From Rhea pennata (Eukaryota > Chordata > Aves > Rheiformes > Rheidae): 64,000 nt of DNA. The first letter of the stretch is position 1, and every line of letters starts with the position of its first letter. Shown here piece by piece: positions 33,360-44,279 of the stretch. A program made the position numbers and the translations under genes. Below the pieces are notes generated by a model. It was given only the letters and a program-made list of their open reading frames with translations. It was not told the DNA's origin and made no database searches. The DNA is taken from NCBI RefSeq assembly GCF_028389875.1, contig NC_084670.1:36477155-36541154 (forward strand), read 5' to 3'.

Positions 33360-33589
33360 TGTGGTAGGCGACACGGGGCGCTGCGGAAGATCACGGGATG
33401 TGACGTCCTGACGAGGCAGGGCTAAGACAGGAAAAGACAGTGCGAGCGCGTATATAAAGAATTGTAACGACGCAATAAACGCCATTTGCTGCATCCTCCC
33501 TAGGGAGTCAGTGTGGTGTGGCCCAGGGGCGGGCGGGGTTGCGGGCTCCTGACCTCACCCTAACTCTGGGTATTGTTGCGACGGCAACA
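33360..33589 (+). mobile_element. ERV-C 3' LTR
   Basis: Identical by eye to the 5' LTR over 230 bp and followed by the AGGGAG duplication. Identical LTRs imply a recent insertion, unless gene conversion between the LTRs is invoked. Confidence 0.95.
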
Positions 33590-33595
33590 AGGGAG

Positions 33596-34463
33596 GGGGG
33601 CTGGTAGAGACCCCAGACTCCTTTCCCTGTTTTCCTTGTGCTCTGCCTGTGTGCCCCATGCAATTTTTATCTCCGTCATTCAGAAAGCAGAACTACTGTT
33701 TTGGTTCAGACAAGGAAAAGGCAATGCTAGCCAAGGAATAGAGTGAAATTACTCGGAGTGGGTAAGCTGGCCATTGAAGAGGCCACGTCCATTCCTTACC
33801 TGGCATCCAGCTATTAATGTGAGAGGGTATTAGTACGAGCTTGCTAGGTAGGGATGCTCCATGTTTGGCATTCCGACCATCTTTCACAGAAGAATTTCCA
33901 GTTCCTAAACAGAAGCTCCTGGCATAAACTTTCTCTGTAGGCATCAGACTCCTTTTTTCTCGTTGGGGAACTTCCCTGTTATTGCCCGTGGCAGAGCTAT
34001 GGCAGAGGCAAGATCTGAAACCACAGAAGCAGATGAAGTCTTGCTGCTGTCAGGACATTCCAAAAATGTCCCGGAAGCACTACCTCGCAATACTGAGAGG
34101 GAACTTTCTGAAATAGCTCTTCTCATGGTAGCTGCCTCATTGCTAAGCAAGGTGACAGCAGAATGTGGCCCCTTGTTACACTCATGGAGGCTGGTGGCAA
34201 GTCACCCAGCAATTCCACCAAGGCCAGACCTTTGCCCATGACCTATACGCACGCTCCTCTCTGCTGATTCCGAGTTTCTGGAATGTGTCATGCACAAATG
34301 GCTCTGGAGCTTTGGCAGCGTTTCACATCTTGCGTGTCATACCCATGCTGGTAACAATAAAACCCATCGCTATCTGTGTGGTACCTTTTGGGAGTAATAC
34401 AACTTGCAGCAGTGTTTGAAGAGTTCAGTGTTGGCGACGTTGTAAAGGTTCTGCTCTAACCAG
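33596..34463. other. Intron of the ATAD2-like gene, no exon proven
   Basis: A plus-strand frame at 33963-34241 contains an acidic-looking text (EARSETTEADEVLLLSG). It is preceded by a pyrimidine-rich stretch and …GTGGCAG, so a cryptic exon is possible. I could not match it to ATAD2. Confidence 0.35.
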
Positions 34464-34559
34464 CTCATCAGAAGAAGGTGAAGAGCAAGAAGATGAAGAA
34501 GGCAAAGATACGTGCAGGGGCTATAGGCTTAGAGAAAGGAAGGATCTTGTATGCTCTCA
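34464..34559 (+). CDS. ATAD2-like repeated exon, copy 0 (diverged)
   Basis: One frame reads SSEEGEEQEDEEGKDTC, then YRLRERKDLVC. This is the acidic stretch plus LRxRK motif of ATAD2. It ends at a GTAGGT donor and lacks the REPLE end found in copies 1-3. Its phase with neighbouring exons is uncertain. Confidence 0.6.
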
Positions 34560-34676
34560 GTAGGTTATATGTGCAGTTTCTCTGCAGGGTTGATTTCCTG
34601 TGTATAGGGGGGACAGAAGTTCTTGAAGGAAACTGTATAGGCACCAGGAATGATATCTTAGATATTGTAATTACAG

Positions 34677-34787
34677 GGTCACCAGAAGAAGATGAAAACC
34701 GAAAGGCGGCAGATGGCAAAGACCCTCCGAAGCAGTATAGCCTTCGACCAAGGCAATCTGCCATATGCTATCGAGAGCCACTGGAAT
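34677..34787 (+). CDS. ATAD2-like repeated exon, copy 1
   Basis: Acceptor …TGTAATTACAG, donor GTAGGT, 111 nt. Encodes SPEEDENRKAADGKDPPKQ, then YSLRPRQSAICYREPLE. This matches the ATAD2 linker with an LRQRK-type motif and an APLE-type end. Confidence 0.75.
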
Positions 34788-34904
34788 GTAGGTTATGGGC
34801 ACAGTTTCTCTGCAGGGCTGATTTCTTGTGCATAGAGGGGAGAGACGTTCTTGAAGGATACCATATAGGCACCAGGAATGATATCTTAGGTACTGTAATT
34901 ACAG

Positions 34905-35015
34905 GGTCAACAGAAGAAGATGAAAATCAAGAAGAGGCAGATGGCAAAGACCCTCCGAAGCAGCGTAGCCTTCGACCAAGGCAAACTGGCATATGCTATC
35001 GAGAGCCACTGGAAT
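34905..35015 (+). CDS. ATAD2-like repeated exon, copy 2
   Basis: 111 nt with the same acceptor and donor as copy 1. Encodes STEEDENQEEADGKDPPKQ, then RSLRPRQTGICYREPLE. It is in frame with copies 1 and 3. Since 111 is a multiple of 3, any number of copies could be spliced in without a shift. Confidence 0.75.
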
Positions 35016-35132
35016 GTAGGTTATGGGCACAGTTTCTCTGCAGGGCTGATTTCTTGTGCATAGAGGGGACAGAAGTTCTTGAAGGATACCGTATAGGCAC
35101 CAGGAATGATATCTTAGGTACTGTAATTGCAG

Positions 35133-35243
35133 GGTCATCAGAAGAAAATGAAAACCAAAAGGAGGCAGTTTGCAAAGACCCTCCGAAGCAGCGTAGCCTT
35201 CGACCAAGGCAAACCGTCATATGCTCTCGAGAACGATTGGAAT
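35133..35243 (+). CDS. ATAD2-like repeated exon, copy 3
   Basis: 111 nt. Encodes SSEENENQKEAVCKDPPKQ, then RSLRPRQTVICSRERLE. The acceptor reads …TGTAATTGCAG and the donor GTAGGT is kept. Confidence 0.75.
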
Positions 35244-35369
35244 GTAGGTTATAGGCACAGTGTCTCTGCAGGGCTGATTTTCTGCATTTAAGGGGGATAT
35301 CAGTTCTTGAATGACAGTGTAGATGTGTGCACACAAATAAGAAATGTTATCTAGGTTCTGGAAGTACAG

Positions 35370-35475
35370 GGTTGTCCAAAGGGGGTGAACACCCAGAAGG
35401 CGAAAGTGGCGAGGATACTCGGAAGCAGCATAACCTTCACCCAAGCAAAACCGTGGTGCAGGATCAAGCTGCACT
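35370..35475 (+). CDS. ATAD2-like repeated exon, copy 4 (diverged)
   Basis: The acceptor GGAAGTACAG is followed by a frame reading GESGEDTRKQHNLHPSKTVV, then QDQAALQ, clearly related to copies 1-3 but diverged. The donor would be at CAAAGTGCGA, which is weak. This may be the original exon left behind, or a decayed copy. Confidence 0.55.
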
Positions 35476-36058
35476 GCAAAGTGCGATATTCACAGAGCCT
35501 CTCTGAAGGGCCAGTTTCTTGTGTATAGGTGGGGCATAATTTTGTGAACAAAAATCTATACACCTGCGCACCACGGTTATTTCAATTCCTTGCCTTCATT
35601 CTGCAAGTAAAAACCCCCACGGTTTTTCTTAGATGCCTAGTTAGAACTCAGTTTCTTCCTCTACTTGTTGTTTACAGCTTGCAGTACCTTCTTGGGGTTT
35701 CACTGCTCTGCTCTTATCAAGGTTTCACAGAATAAGCTTTGCTCTTTCTGTAGCTGAACTTCCCAAGTTTAAAAGAAAGATGTCCACGCAGAAGTAAAAC
35801 AAATGACCTGTGTGTCCTCAAAAGCATAGTAGCAGAGCCCGCTTGCTTTTTGTGCTCTGTTCTGACTTTCAGTTCTCCTTCAGAAGCAGGTGTGCATTTA
35901 GTTCACTTGCCCTGTGCCTTGGTAAAAAACACTGAGAACTTTCCTCTGGTCTGGAGTTCAAGATGGTGAATCCCATCCCACTTCCTGCCTTGTTGACGAA
36001 CCAGCTGTACCTGAAAAGCATGTGATGTGCAATATTCTTGTAAATGTTTTGCTTTCAG

Positions 36059-36170
36059 CGGAGTTGGGAGAAGCTAAGACATTTTGTTCAGGGCCGTCTT
36101 CTTCTCCCACACAAGGAGCTACATCTACATGTGCTCGGTCACAAAGCCCTGTCGGCAAAAGACCAAACAG
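36059..36170 (+). CDS. ATAD2-like exon, SGP-rich linker
   Basis: Acceptor GTTTTGCTTTCAG, donor GTTGGT. Encodes AELGEAKTFCSGPSSSPTQ, then SQSPVGKRPNR. This corresponds to the FYSGPASP…SPYCKRMNR segment preceding the AAA module in ATAD2. Confidence 0.7.
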
Positions 36171-36427
36171 GTTGGTGGGCGTACAGCTAGTGACAGCTCT
36201 TGTTTATCGGCAGTGGTGTCACTCCCAGCACCGAGTAATGGAACAACCGTAACCCTTGTAACCGTGCCAGTCCGACCTCAGTGTAGAGGCGGCAAGATTT
36301 TTTTCTTTGGGAGAGGTGATCCTCAGCCTTAGAGAGACTTCCACTAGCCAGCAGTTTTCAGGAAGGCATGCTTTGGGGGCCAGTGATGAGACGATTCTGG
36401 AGGGAGTGGCTGAGATTCTGCAGCTGA

Positions 36428-36525
36428 AATCATAGAATCACAGAATCAGTAATGTTGGAAGGGCCCTCCAGAGATCATCTAGTCCAACCTCCCCGCTCAG
36501 CAGGTCACCTAGAGCATGTAACCCT
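36428..36525 (-). mobile_element. CR1 LINE 3'-end fragment
   Basis: ATAGAATCACAGAATCA…GTTGGAAGGGCCCTCCAGAGATCATCTAGTCCAACC is the reverse of the CR1 3' end with its ATTCTRTG-type tail. It lies in an intron. Confidence 0.9.
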
Positions 36526-37687
36526 TGTGTTCTGCACTTGAAGCCAGAATCCCCTTCCAGAAACCGTCACTAGACGATTTCATTGTGAAGTACAGAAATG
36601 ATTTTCTTGACGCATGTAGGCAACTTACTTAGAGGGAGAGTCTGTGGATAAATGTTCATGTATTTTTAGTTGCTTCTGGCACACGATTCAAAGTAGCTTC
36701 ATTTCATTCAACATACAAGTGGAGGTGAGTTCTTGTTCCTATGGGAAATTCCACACAGCTGTGTTCTGCTTAGTGTAAATGAAGATGTTGGGAGCAATTG
36801 TGATTGTAAAGACAGCGCTGGCTATGACGCTCCGTATTCCCATGGTCCGTAGGGCATTAAATCGTCTGTATTTGTATCCAGTTTTGAATGCTGCCCGTTG
36901 TGTAGTCTGCGCTGATTTTAAAGAAGACTGAGAACTTATGTCTAGACAGTCTTTTCCGTCGGCAGGCTGCTTGACGCAGGCGGTCCAGCCTGCTGAAAGC
37001 TCTGCATTTGCTTTCCAAGCTCTGTGTGACGCTGCGTGGTCTGCCTATGGCAGGGGGCAGAAGTCTACGGGAAGCAAAGGCAGGTGTGCTGGCCAGTCAT
37101 GCTGTTCATTCCTTGTGCGGCTGCTTTGGGCAGCAGCTTTGAACATTAAGTGCAGAGGAAAGCAGGGGGCATAAGGGGGGCACTCCTAGACTATGGTGAC
37201 TTTGCACTGCTCTGGCAAGCCATATGAAAATAAATCAGACTTGTTAGAAGCACTGTGGTGGGGGTTTTTCAGTCACTCAACTCCTGACACGTCTTTCCTC
37301 TTGGAACTGAGATCACTAGTTCTGCCTGGAAGCGTTCCGAAACAAGGAAGCTTCCCAACCAAGTGTTCATGGCCCTATTGCTGACAAAGGCTCCTTGGAT
37401 TCTGTGAGCAGCTAGAGCACGGAGAATGACGGCTATTGCTGGGTCTGAGCACTTAGGGATGTAAAAATGATCACTCAGCTAGTCTAATGCCACATAGGCC
37501 CACCCGTCTTTCTTTACTCTTGGCTACTGAAGACAAATCAATTCCCATGACTATTTTACTTTCTGGGAAGTTTATGCAAGTTTGTAAGTGCTCCTGCCCT
37601 CCCTTGCCAACATGAAAGAAACCGGAATCCCTCCAGCTGCATGTTCATTCAGAAGGCGCCTTTCCCTTTCTCCTTCATTCACACCAG

Positions 37688-37799
37688 GTGTCTTCCCCAG
37701 AACTCTGGGGGAAAGGGATTTGAGAGAAATGGCAAGGATCCAAAGAAAACTGGAACAGATGTGGCTGATCCAGTCACTCCAGTGCAAATAGATGGCTCA
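37688..37799 (+). CDS. ATAD2-like exon before the AAA module
   Basis: Acceptor CATTCACACCAG, donor GTAAGT at 37800. Encodes CLPQNSGGKGFER, then DVADPVTPVQIDGS. This matches the CLPLNF…LADVDPxQLDxS segment and joins in phase 0 to the next exon. The serine-rich exon that usually precedes it was not found. Confidence 0.75.
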
Positions 37800-38026
37800 G
37801 TAAGTATTTGTCACTTATGGCTTTGGTGGGGACTTTTCCAGGGCTGATGAAATCTTTGCGTGCTGGGCTGTCTATGGCTGCCTCGGGTCACAGTTTTCTC
37901 TGAAGGAACTTCAAAGCTGTCCTCAGCATCTCCTTTCTGCTGGCAGATGACAATTTCTGATGAAGCCTTTCCTCGGGGGCAGCTTTCTCTAACCTACGAA
38001 CTATGTTCTGTTGAATTTCTCTTCAG

Positions 38027-38142
38027 GTGCGGTTTGATGGCGTGGGGGGTCTCTCTGACCACATTTCAGCTTTGAAAGAGATGGTCATTTTCCCGTTACT
38101 TTATCCGGAGTTCTTTGAGAGATTCAAACTGCGACCCCCAAG
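38027..38142 (+). CDS. ATAD2-like exon A: start of AAA module
   Basis: Acceptor TTTCTCTTCAG, donor GTAACG. Encodes VRFDGVGGLSDHISALKEMV, then FPLLYPEFFERFKLRPP. Phase 2 joins the next exon to give RPPRGCLFYGP. Confidence 0.9.
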
Positions 38143-38835
38143 GTAACGGAAAGCGCATTAGAAGTGCACAAGCTAACGCCGCCGTGTTCAGGAGAATAGG
38201 AACCCGAGGTGTCCGTACAGCTGGGTGCTTCAAAAGTTGTGGTCACCCCTGCTGAGATTTTGCAGGGGTGTTAAGAAGTGATGTCTTCAAAATGGAACAA
38301 ATCCGGACTGTATTAGGCAGACTCCTATGCCTTGCCATAGTTAAAGGCTTGGTGGCTGCTCTCTTACAATGAGAATCAGTCCTGTAAGCCTTAGGACTTC
38401 CAACTGAAACGTTGCTGCGCCTGTGATGCTTAGACTAAAATAAAAATAGTCTGCTTCTTACATAGTTATATTGGTTCTGTGCTGTGAGATGCAATCACTC
38501 ACAGAGAGCTTACTGTTGGGGTGCATTCTTTTTAACATGAATGTGTTCTTCTCTTTGGGAGGAGGGGTAGTGTTCATTGATTTAATGGCTAAGAGAAGGC
38601 TGTTAGTGTCAAGTCTTGCCTCTTGTGAGAGCTTGCACCTGTTTTGACTTTTCTGCCACTTGAGCTCTGCCTGCTGCTACTCCTGGAAGTACTGGAAGTG
38701 TTTTAGTTAGGAGGAAAGGCTTGTTTGCTTTAGGGGTGGGGCTTGTAGTAGGCACTTTTTGGTGTTTTGGTCAGAGCCATGCAACTCTCTCCTTTTTCAT
38801 TATTTATTTATTTATATTTTCATTTTTCGTTACAG

Positions 38836-39010
38836 AGGCTGTCTATTCTATGGCCCACCAGGGACTGGAAAGACCCTGGTAGCTCGGGCACTTGCTAACG
38901 AATGCAGCCAAGGCGACAGGAGAATTTCCTTCTTCATGAGGAAAGGCGCTGACTGCCTGAGTGAATGGGTGGGAGAATCTGAGCGCCAGCTCCGTTTATT
39001 ATTTGAGCAG
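38836..39010 (+). CDS. ATAD2-like exon B: Walker A
   Basis: Acceptor TTTTTCGTTACAG, donor GTAAGG. Encodes GCLFYGPPGTGKTLVARALA, then FFMRKGADCLSEWVGESERQ, ending LLFEQ. Walker A GPPGTGKT is intact. Phase 0 end. Confidence 0.95.
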
Positions 39011-39695
39011 GTAAGGTGGAAATGTGCACTCTGTTGTGTCAGAGCGGTGCTGGAGTAGTTCTGTGCTGGATGTCTTCCTGGAGAACTCGGTCTTCTGCGT
39101 ATTTGGTTGGTTTCTCCCACTGAAGTGGGAATGTTAGTGTTTCCTTTCTCAGTGTCATCCTGCTTTGGATCAGCGGCTTGGAATCTTGCAGGTGTGCTGG
39201 CAAAGACGTATCAATAAGCAGGAGAATTCACTAGATCAAAGATTCCCTCCTCCTCCTGCTCCCCTGCCATACTACACAGACACACACACAAAACAAAAAA
39301 ACCCACCCTCACCCCACCCCCCAAAAAACAAAAACAAACAAACAAACAAAAAAAACCCCAGCACATGGTCATTGAATCATTGCACTGGCAGCTTGCCTCC
39401 AGAGCCTGTAATTGAGTTACTGAAGGCCTGACTCTGCTCTCTGGTTGCCCAGCAGCTGTGCAAATTCCTGGAGCCATCTGTTCCCAGGAGCAGTCACAGC
39501 TGCTTGGCGCAGGCTGCTGGCTTCTGTTACTTGTGCCACTTACCCCTTTGTCTCAGAGAGCAGAGGTCCCTGATGGTGCTCTGAAAGTCCAGGGCTGGTG
39601 ACTTTGCAGCCACAGTGTTTTTTCATGCCTGTCCCCTTTGAGTAGTGCTGTGTTCTACCTAGGCCACAGTTGCAGTGTCTGCACTTTCCTTCCAG

Positions 39696-39763
39696 GCCTA
39701 CAAGATGCGGCCTTCAATTATTTTCTTTGATGAGATAGATGGTCTTGCCCCTGTGCGGTCCAG
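39696..39763 (+). pseudogene. ATAD2-like exon C: Walker B, truncated, donor lost
   Basis: Acceptor CTTTCCTTCCAG. Encodes AYKMRPSIIFFDEIDGLAPV then RSS. Family similarity stops at TCCAG (39763). The conserved RQDQIHS-type residues and any GT donor are absent, and the frame runs on to TGA at 39795-39797. The break is in the right phase (2) for exon D, so a small deletion removed the exon end with its donor. Skipping this exon would shift the frame between B and D. Confidence 0.8.
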
Positions 39764-40105
39764 TCTTTTCTTCTGCGTTTACACACAATCTGTTTGATTT
39801 CTGCAAAAAGAAGACCAGCCTGGTGCCTTTACATGACACACTAATTCATGCTGAAATCTTAGAGCACCATGATGCTCAGCCTCAGGTGATTTTACACACC
39901 GGAGCTGAAAAGCACGTGCTAAGCTGGGTGTCAGCACAAGGTCTCTGGTTACCCTGTGTGCTGTTTGTTTGTCTTGACGTGAGTCCTTCCACTAACCAAC
40001 ATCTCATCCAGAAGAGCTTATCCTTTGGAGTGGCCACTGGAGAAAGTCATGCCGAATGGAGCAGCACTTCCCAAACCAGTGAATCAACCCTTCTTCTTTT
40101 GTTAG

Positions 40106-40265
40106 TTCTCTTGTCACAACGCTTCTGGCGCTTATGGATGGCTTAGAGAGCAGAGGAGAGATTGTGGTCATTGGAGCCACCAACGGACTCGACTCCCTAG
40201 ACCCTGCTTTGCGGAGGCCGGGTCGTTTTGACAGAGAGTTCCTTTTCGCCTTGCCCAATAAAGAG
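40106..40265 (+). CDS. ATAD2-like exon D: sensor 1 and arginine finger
   Basis: Acceptor TTCTTTTGTTAG, donor GTAAGA. Encodes [20 protein letters not shown], then [20 protein letters not shown] and [13 protein letters not shown]. Sensor-1 IGATN and the RRPGR finger are present. Confidence 0.9.
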
Positions 40266-41068
40266 GTAAGACCCCTTTTAGTCACCCTCCTGCTAATGTG
40301 GCCAAGTCTTTCTTTGCAAGACAACCGTGCACCCACGCAGTACCACAGAGCAGGGAAGAAGGGAAGAAATGGTGCCCACGTGTTTGTCTGCTCTCATGAG
40401 CAGCAGAGAGGGTAGCATGAAACAGAGTTATCGTATGATTCGCTCCTGTAGAAGTCATCTCAAAATCCCTCCTGTGATTAGTCCTTGTAGCAGGGAACAC
40501 TTGAGTGCATCTCTGGCAAAGATCGGAGGTGAAACACAGGCAAAGCCTGACATTTTCTGGGCTAGCGCTTTGAGCCACAGTTTTCGTTCCTCTTGGTAGG
40601 ACTTGTAGCAACTTGAAAGAGAGCGCTGGCACTACTTTGCAGAACAACCTGTGAGAACGGCAGACTTGATTAACTGATGAGTCCGTCACCATGAAGTTTT
40701 GCTGAATTGGAGAGGGTCTTCTCTGAGGCTTTGAGAATCTTCTCTGAGGAATCTCTTTCCACCTAAGCTTTAGACTACCTTTTTTTCCCCCAAGAGCATT
40801 CAGTCTCATACCTGTGGAGACTCGCCTCTTTATAGATGCCGGAAATGCCTTTCGTTTGCTTCCTGCTCCTCACAAAGAGCTGAACGTGGCAAACTGAGAA
40901 TCACTGAACTTGGGAGAGCAGGCAGTGCGTTAAGAGAACTCTAAAGTTCCTGCCTTTCTAGCAGTGTAAAACTGGCAGTTATATGAACGGGAGAGTGTTT
41001 GTGGGGTTGTTTGTTTGTTTTTCCCTGAGAGACGAACGTAAAGCAAAATGCCATCGTTTTGTATGTAG

Positions 41069-41159
41069 GCTCGAAAAGAGATTCTCAAGATTCACACGAG
41101 AGCCTGGAGCCCTAAGCCGCTGGATGCATTTCTTGAGGAGCTGGCTGAAAAATGTGTTG
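41069..41159 (+). CDS. ATAD2-like exon E: AAA lid
   Basis: Acceptor TTGTATGTAG, donor GTAAGA. Encodes ARKEILKIHTRAWSPKPLDA, then FLEELAEKCVG. Phase 1 end. Confidence 0.9.
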
Positions 41160-41602
41160 GTAAGATCAAAAATGCATTGAGCACCTGCACGTGACTGCAT
41201 GCTGAAAGAGTCCAAGCTTGTACCAGGCAGTAAGCAAGCCCCTGTGCCTTGCCACAGAATTTGCCCCTGAGCCGGCTGGCAGGACTTGGTTGCTACCACG
41301 GTGGCAGGTTCCTGTCCACTTGCCTTGTTTTGTCTCTCAGAACACCAAAGGGTTTGGGGGGCATCTTCCTCAGCAGCAAAAAATTTGCTCTCTCAGGGGC
41401 TTCCTAAGCACAGGATATCCAGCTGCAAACCCCATAAAGGAACTGCTCTGCAGAGCGGTAACTCTTTTCAAATCACCCGCTGAACAGTTCCTGTTTGGGC
41501 CGCAGACAGAGACTTGACAAGCTGCCCTTTGGCAGCCATGTCCCTGACTTCTTTGTGCTGCCTGAGACTGACATGACACTGCATTCTTGTCTTGCTCATT
41601 AG

Positions 41603-41917
41603 GATACTGTGGAGCCGACATTCAGTCTCTCTGTGCTGAAGCTGCCCTCTGTGCTTTGCGCCGACACTACCCACGGATATACACGAGTCGACAGAAGCTG
41701 CAGATAGACATCGCTGCCATTGAAGTAGCAGCAAGAGATTTTGCGGAGGCTCTGCGGAAGATTGCACCAGCTTCGCAGAGGGCTGTGGCTTCGCCCGCGC
41801 AACCGCTGTCAGCCGTTTGTAAGCCACTGCTTCAGAGGACTCTGGAGAGACTCCTAAAAGCGTTACAGAGAGTGTTTCCCCAGGCAGCGCTTGCACTAAA
41901 GAAGGACCAGCAGCCAG
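41603..41917 (+). CDS. ATAD2-like exon F: lid end and linker
   Basis: Acceptor TTGCTCATTAG, donor GTAGAA. Encodes GYCGADIQSLCAEAALCALR, then KIAPASQRAVASPAQPLSAV and LLKALQRVFPQAALALKK. Fully open and in phase. Confidence 0.9.
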
Positions 41918-42637
41918 GTAGAACAGTAACATCACTGCCTTCAAATTCTGCCACAGCAAACACTTCCAGCTGGTGCAGGCAGCAGAAACCAATCTTTCAG
42001 TCATGGTGGGACTGGTCTCAAACGGTAGAAACTTCTCGTTTGCCTATGCATGCCTTTACCTCAGGAATATCTGGAACAGAGTGCTGCCTAGCTTGTACTG
42101 CGGCTTCTGAAGCGCTCCATGCTTTGATCAATGGAGGTCGCTGACTGGTTCTATGCTGATTGCTTGAGGCTGTCCTACCGCTACTATGAACTAGTGGAAC
42201 TAAGGAGAGCTGCTAGATTCTTTCCTCTGGGTAAAAGAGAGGCAGAAAAGCACTGAGGAAAGGCAGGTGGAGAGGCGAGGGGGTTGGCAGAAACATGCCG
42301 CCTGAGTTGTCCACCTTCCGCTACCTCCTCCTCGAGTGACCTTTGAGAGGCTGCATTTAGAAGACACCCTGGTCTCTATATGCCAGCTCTGCAGTCCTCG
42401 GACAAATGGGCGTTTGCTGCCGCCCCGTTCCCTTAGTTGCCACTCGCTTACTGTGGGCTCCGGCTCCAGAAAGAAGTGACCTTGTTGGGTGCTTTAGGTG
42501 TCTAGCGTTCAGTGTGTGCCCGCCCAATGAAGGAAGACAAGACCCTGGCTTTCAGCACTCATTTCAAAGCTGTAGGAGTGCAAGGGAGGCAGGTGTGGGC
42601 TCTTCTGGACAGTTAACAAACCTCTCTTGTCTTTCAG

Positions 42638-42764
42638 ACGGTGCAAATCCTATCTTAGGAAACGGCTGCATGTATAGTCATGAGGCATCACCTTCAGGTT
42701 TTGCAGAGGAGCTGTTTCATCAAACGGCCAGTCCTCAAAAGGAAACGTTCCTTCACTTGAACAG
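42638..42764 (+). CDS. ATAD2-like exon G: inter-AAA linker
   Basis: Acceptor TTGTCTTTCAG, donor GTAAAT. Encodes DGANPILGNGCMYSHEASPS and ends KETFLHLNR, as in the family. Confidence 0.85.
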
Positions 42765-43129
42765 GTAAATGTCTGTGTGCTTTGGATTGCAGTTCTTTGG
42801 CTTGCTGCGTCCTTGCCGGCGGTCTCGGCTGTGGAACTGGGAGGGGGGTAGACCCAAATGCTTCTGACAGGCGTGTTTCGTAAGAATAAAGCAAGAATCA
42901 CTAACAGCCCATGGGGGAAGGGGTGCCTCAATGAGAATAACTGAATTAAAAAAATGTCTTGCAGTTCCATGTCCTTCCTGATCACAGAGCAGTTTCTCAC
43001 CTCCTGTAGTGTGGAGAGTATTTGAGGAGGAAAAAGCAAAAAGCAAGGAAAAAGGAGAAGGGACTGAACAGCTGTGTCTTTACTGATTACTTTGTTTTCA
43101 GAGTGCTTGCTTTCTTCTTGTTGTTCTAG

Positions 43130-43313
43130 AGATGCTTACTGCCAGCCCACGTGTTACAGGCCAAGGTTCTTAATAGTTGGAGAGCCCGGATGCGGGCAAA
43201 GTTCTCACCTGGCTCCTGCAGTAATACACGCGCTGGAGGAGTTTGCAGCTTACACGCTGGACCTGCCGGCTCTCTTTGTTAGTAGCACGTCGCCTGAAGA
43301 AAGATGTGCACAG
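43130..43313 (+). CDS. ATAD2-like exon H: degenerate second P-loop
   Basis: Acceptor TTGTTGTTCTAG, donor GTATCT. Encodes CYRPRFLIVGEPGCGQSSHL, then APAVIHALEEFAAYTLDLPA. The P-loop lacks the GKT lysine, as is normal for the second AAA module of ATAD2. Confidence 0.9.
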
Positions 43314-44093
43314 GTATCTCTTCTCTCTTGCATTAACAGGAGTACTCTTCTAGCTGGGTACAGTTACAAAATGCAGCTAATACTGAGCCGGTAGCACTGC
43401 AGTCTATGTCGTAAAGGCAAGGACTCCCAGAACGCTTTATACTTGTGCACCTGTGTCTTTTGTTTACCTGGAGAAACTGAGCTAGAGTTAGTTGTGTTTA
43501 GCTCAAGGTGAGAGTAGAATGCAACATACAGGCTGAGTGCCGTTCTATTCCTTTTGCCTCTTGGGCAGGGAGCCGACTCTGTTGTTTGGCATCGCTGTAT
43601 TTTCACAGGTTAACCCTTAGTAGAAGCACTTGAGAGCCGTGCAAGGGAGAATAGACGTGTTCCGTGGCTGGGGGCTCATCAGTCACAGAAAGGCAACATC
43701 TCCTTCTGGGTTATGTGACACTGGCATCCGTGGCCACCGAGCCGCAGTGCCTAACTAGTGCCCGGATATACTGCTGGTGCGTTCCATCCTGGAACAGCAA
43801 CTGCCTGAGTGCTGGTCACCTGATCAGGTGCCCAAAGGTATTCAAGCCCAGAAAGGATGCTTGCCGCTCTGTTCATGGGGTAGATGCACTGCCACGTGGA
43901 CTGGGCTGTAAGGAGTCACCTTACGTCTAAGCAGCTTGGAAATCAGGTCTCTTTCTAGTCTTGTGGCTTTCTTCCGACCTTTTCCCATCAGGCACTGGTA
44001 TTTTGTAGCATGTGTTGACTGATAACGGTGTTGCTTCTTAGCAGCTTATTCTGTGTGGTTCAGAATTCTTATGCAAACTCCCATTTGCATTAG

Positions 44094-44279
44094 TTGATCC
44101 GAGAAGCCCAGAGGACAGCGCCAAGCATCCTTTATGTGCCTCGTATCCACGTATGGTGGGAGGCTGCTGGCGTCACACTGAGAGCTACGTTTACAACGTT
44201 ATTGGAGAACATTCCAGCATATGCTCCAGTTTTGTTGCTTGCAACGTCAGATGTACGTCACGCAGAGCTCGCCCAAGAG
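44094..44279 (+). CDS. ATAD2-like exon I: second AAA module
   Basis: Acceptor CATTTGCATTAG, donor GTATTT. Encodes LIREAQRTAPSILYVPRIHV, then WWEAAG and LLENIPAYAPVLLLATSDVR. From about 44186 onward it lies in palindrome 2 as far as the window can show, and it is mirrored at 63906-64000. Confidence 0.9.

Larger units (their letters stand above)
34450..35480 (+). repeat. Tandem array of one ATAD2-like exon with its introns (228-bp period)
   Basis: Exon copies 1, 2 and 3 start at 34677, 34905 and 35133, exactly 228 bp apart, with nearly identical intervening introns. A diverged copy precedes them at 34464 and follows them at 35370. Because 228 is a multiple of three and the introns lack stops in this frame, the whole array is also one continuous open frame of over 250 codons. 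Confidence 0.9.

Noticed and set aside
38848-39010. Possible VCP (another AAA+ ATPase) identity for the gene
   Set aside because: The flanking motifs (VRFDGVGGLSDH, RKGADCLSEWVGESERQ, VGEPGCGQSSH, LSQCIYRH) and the lysine-less second P-loop are ATAD2-type, not VCP-type.
41917-42144. Extension of ATAD2-like exon F beyond 41917
   Set aside because: The frame stays open but family similarity ends, and a GTAGAA donor at 41918 joins exon G in the correct phase.
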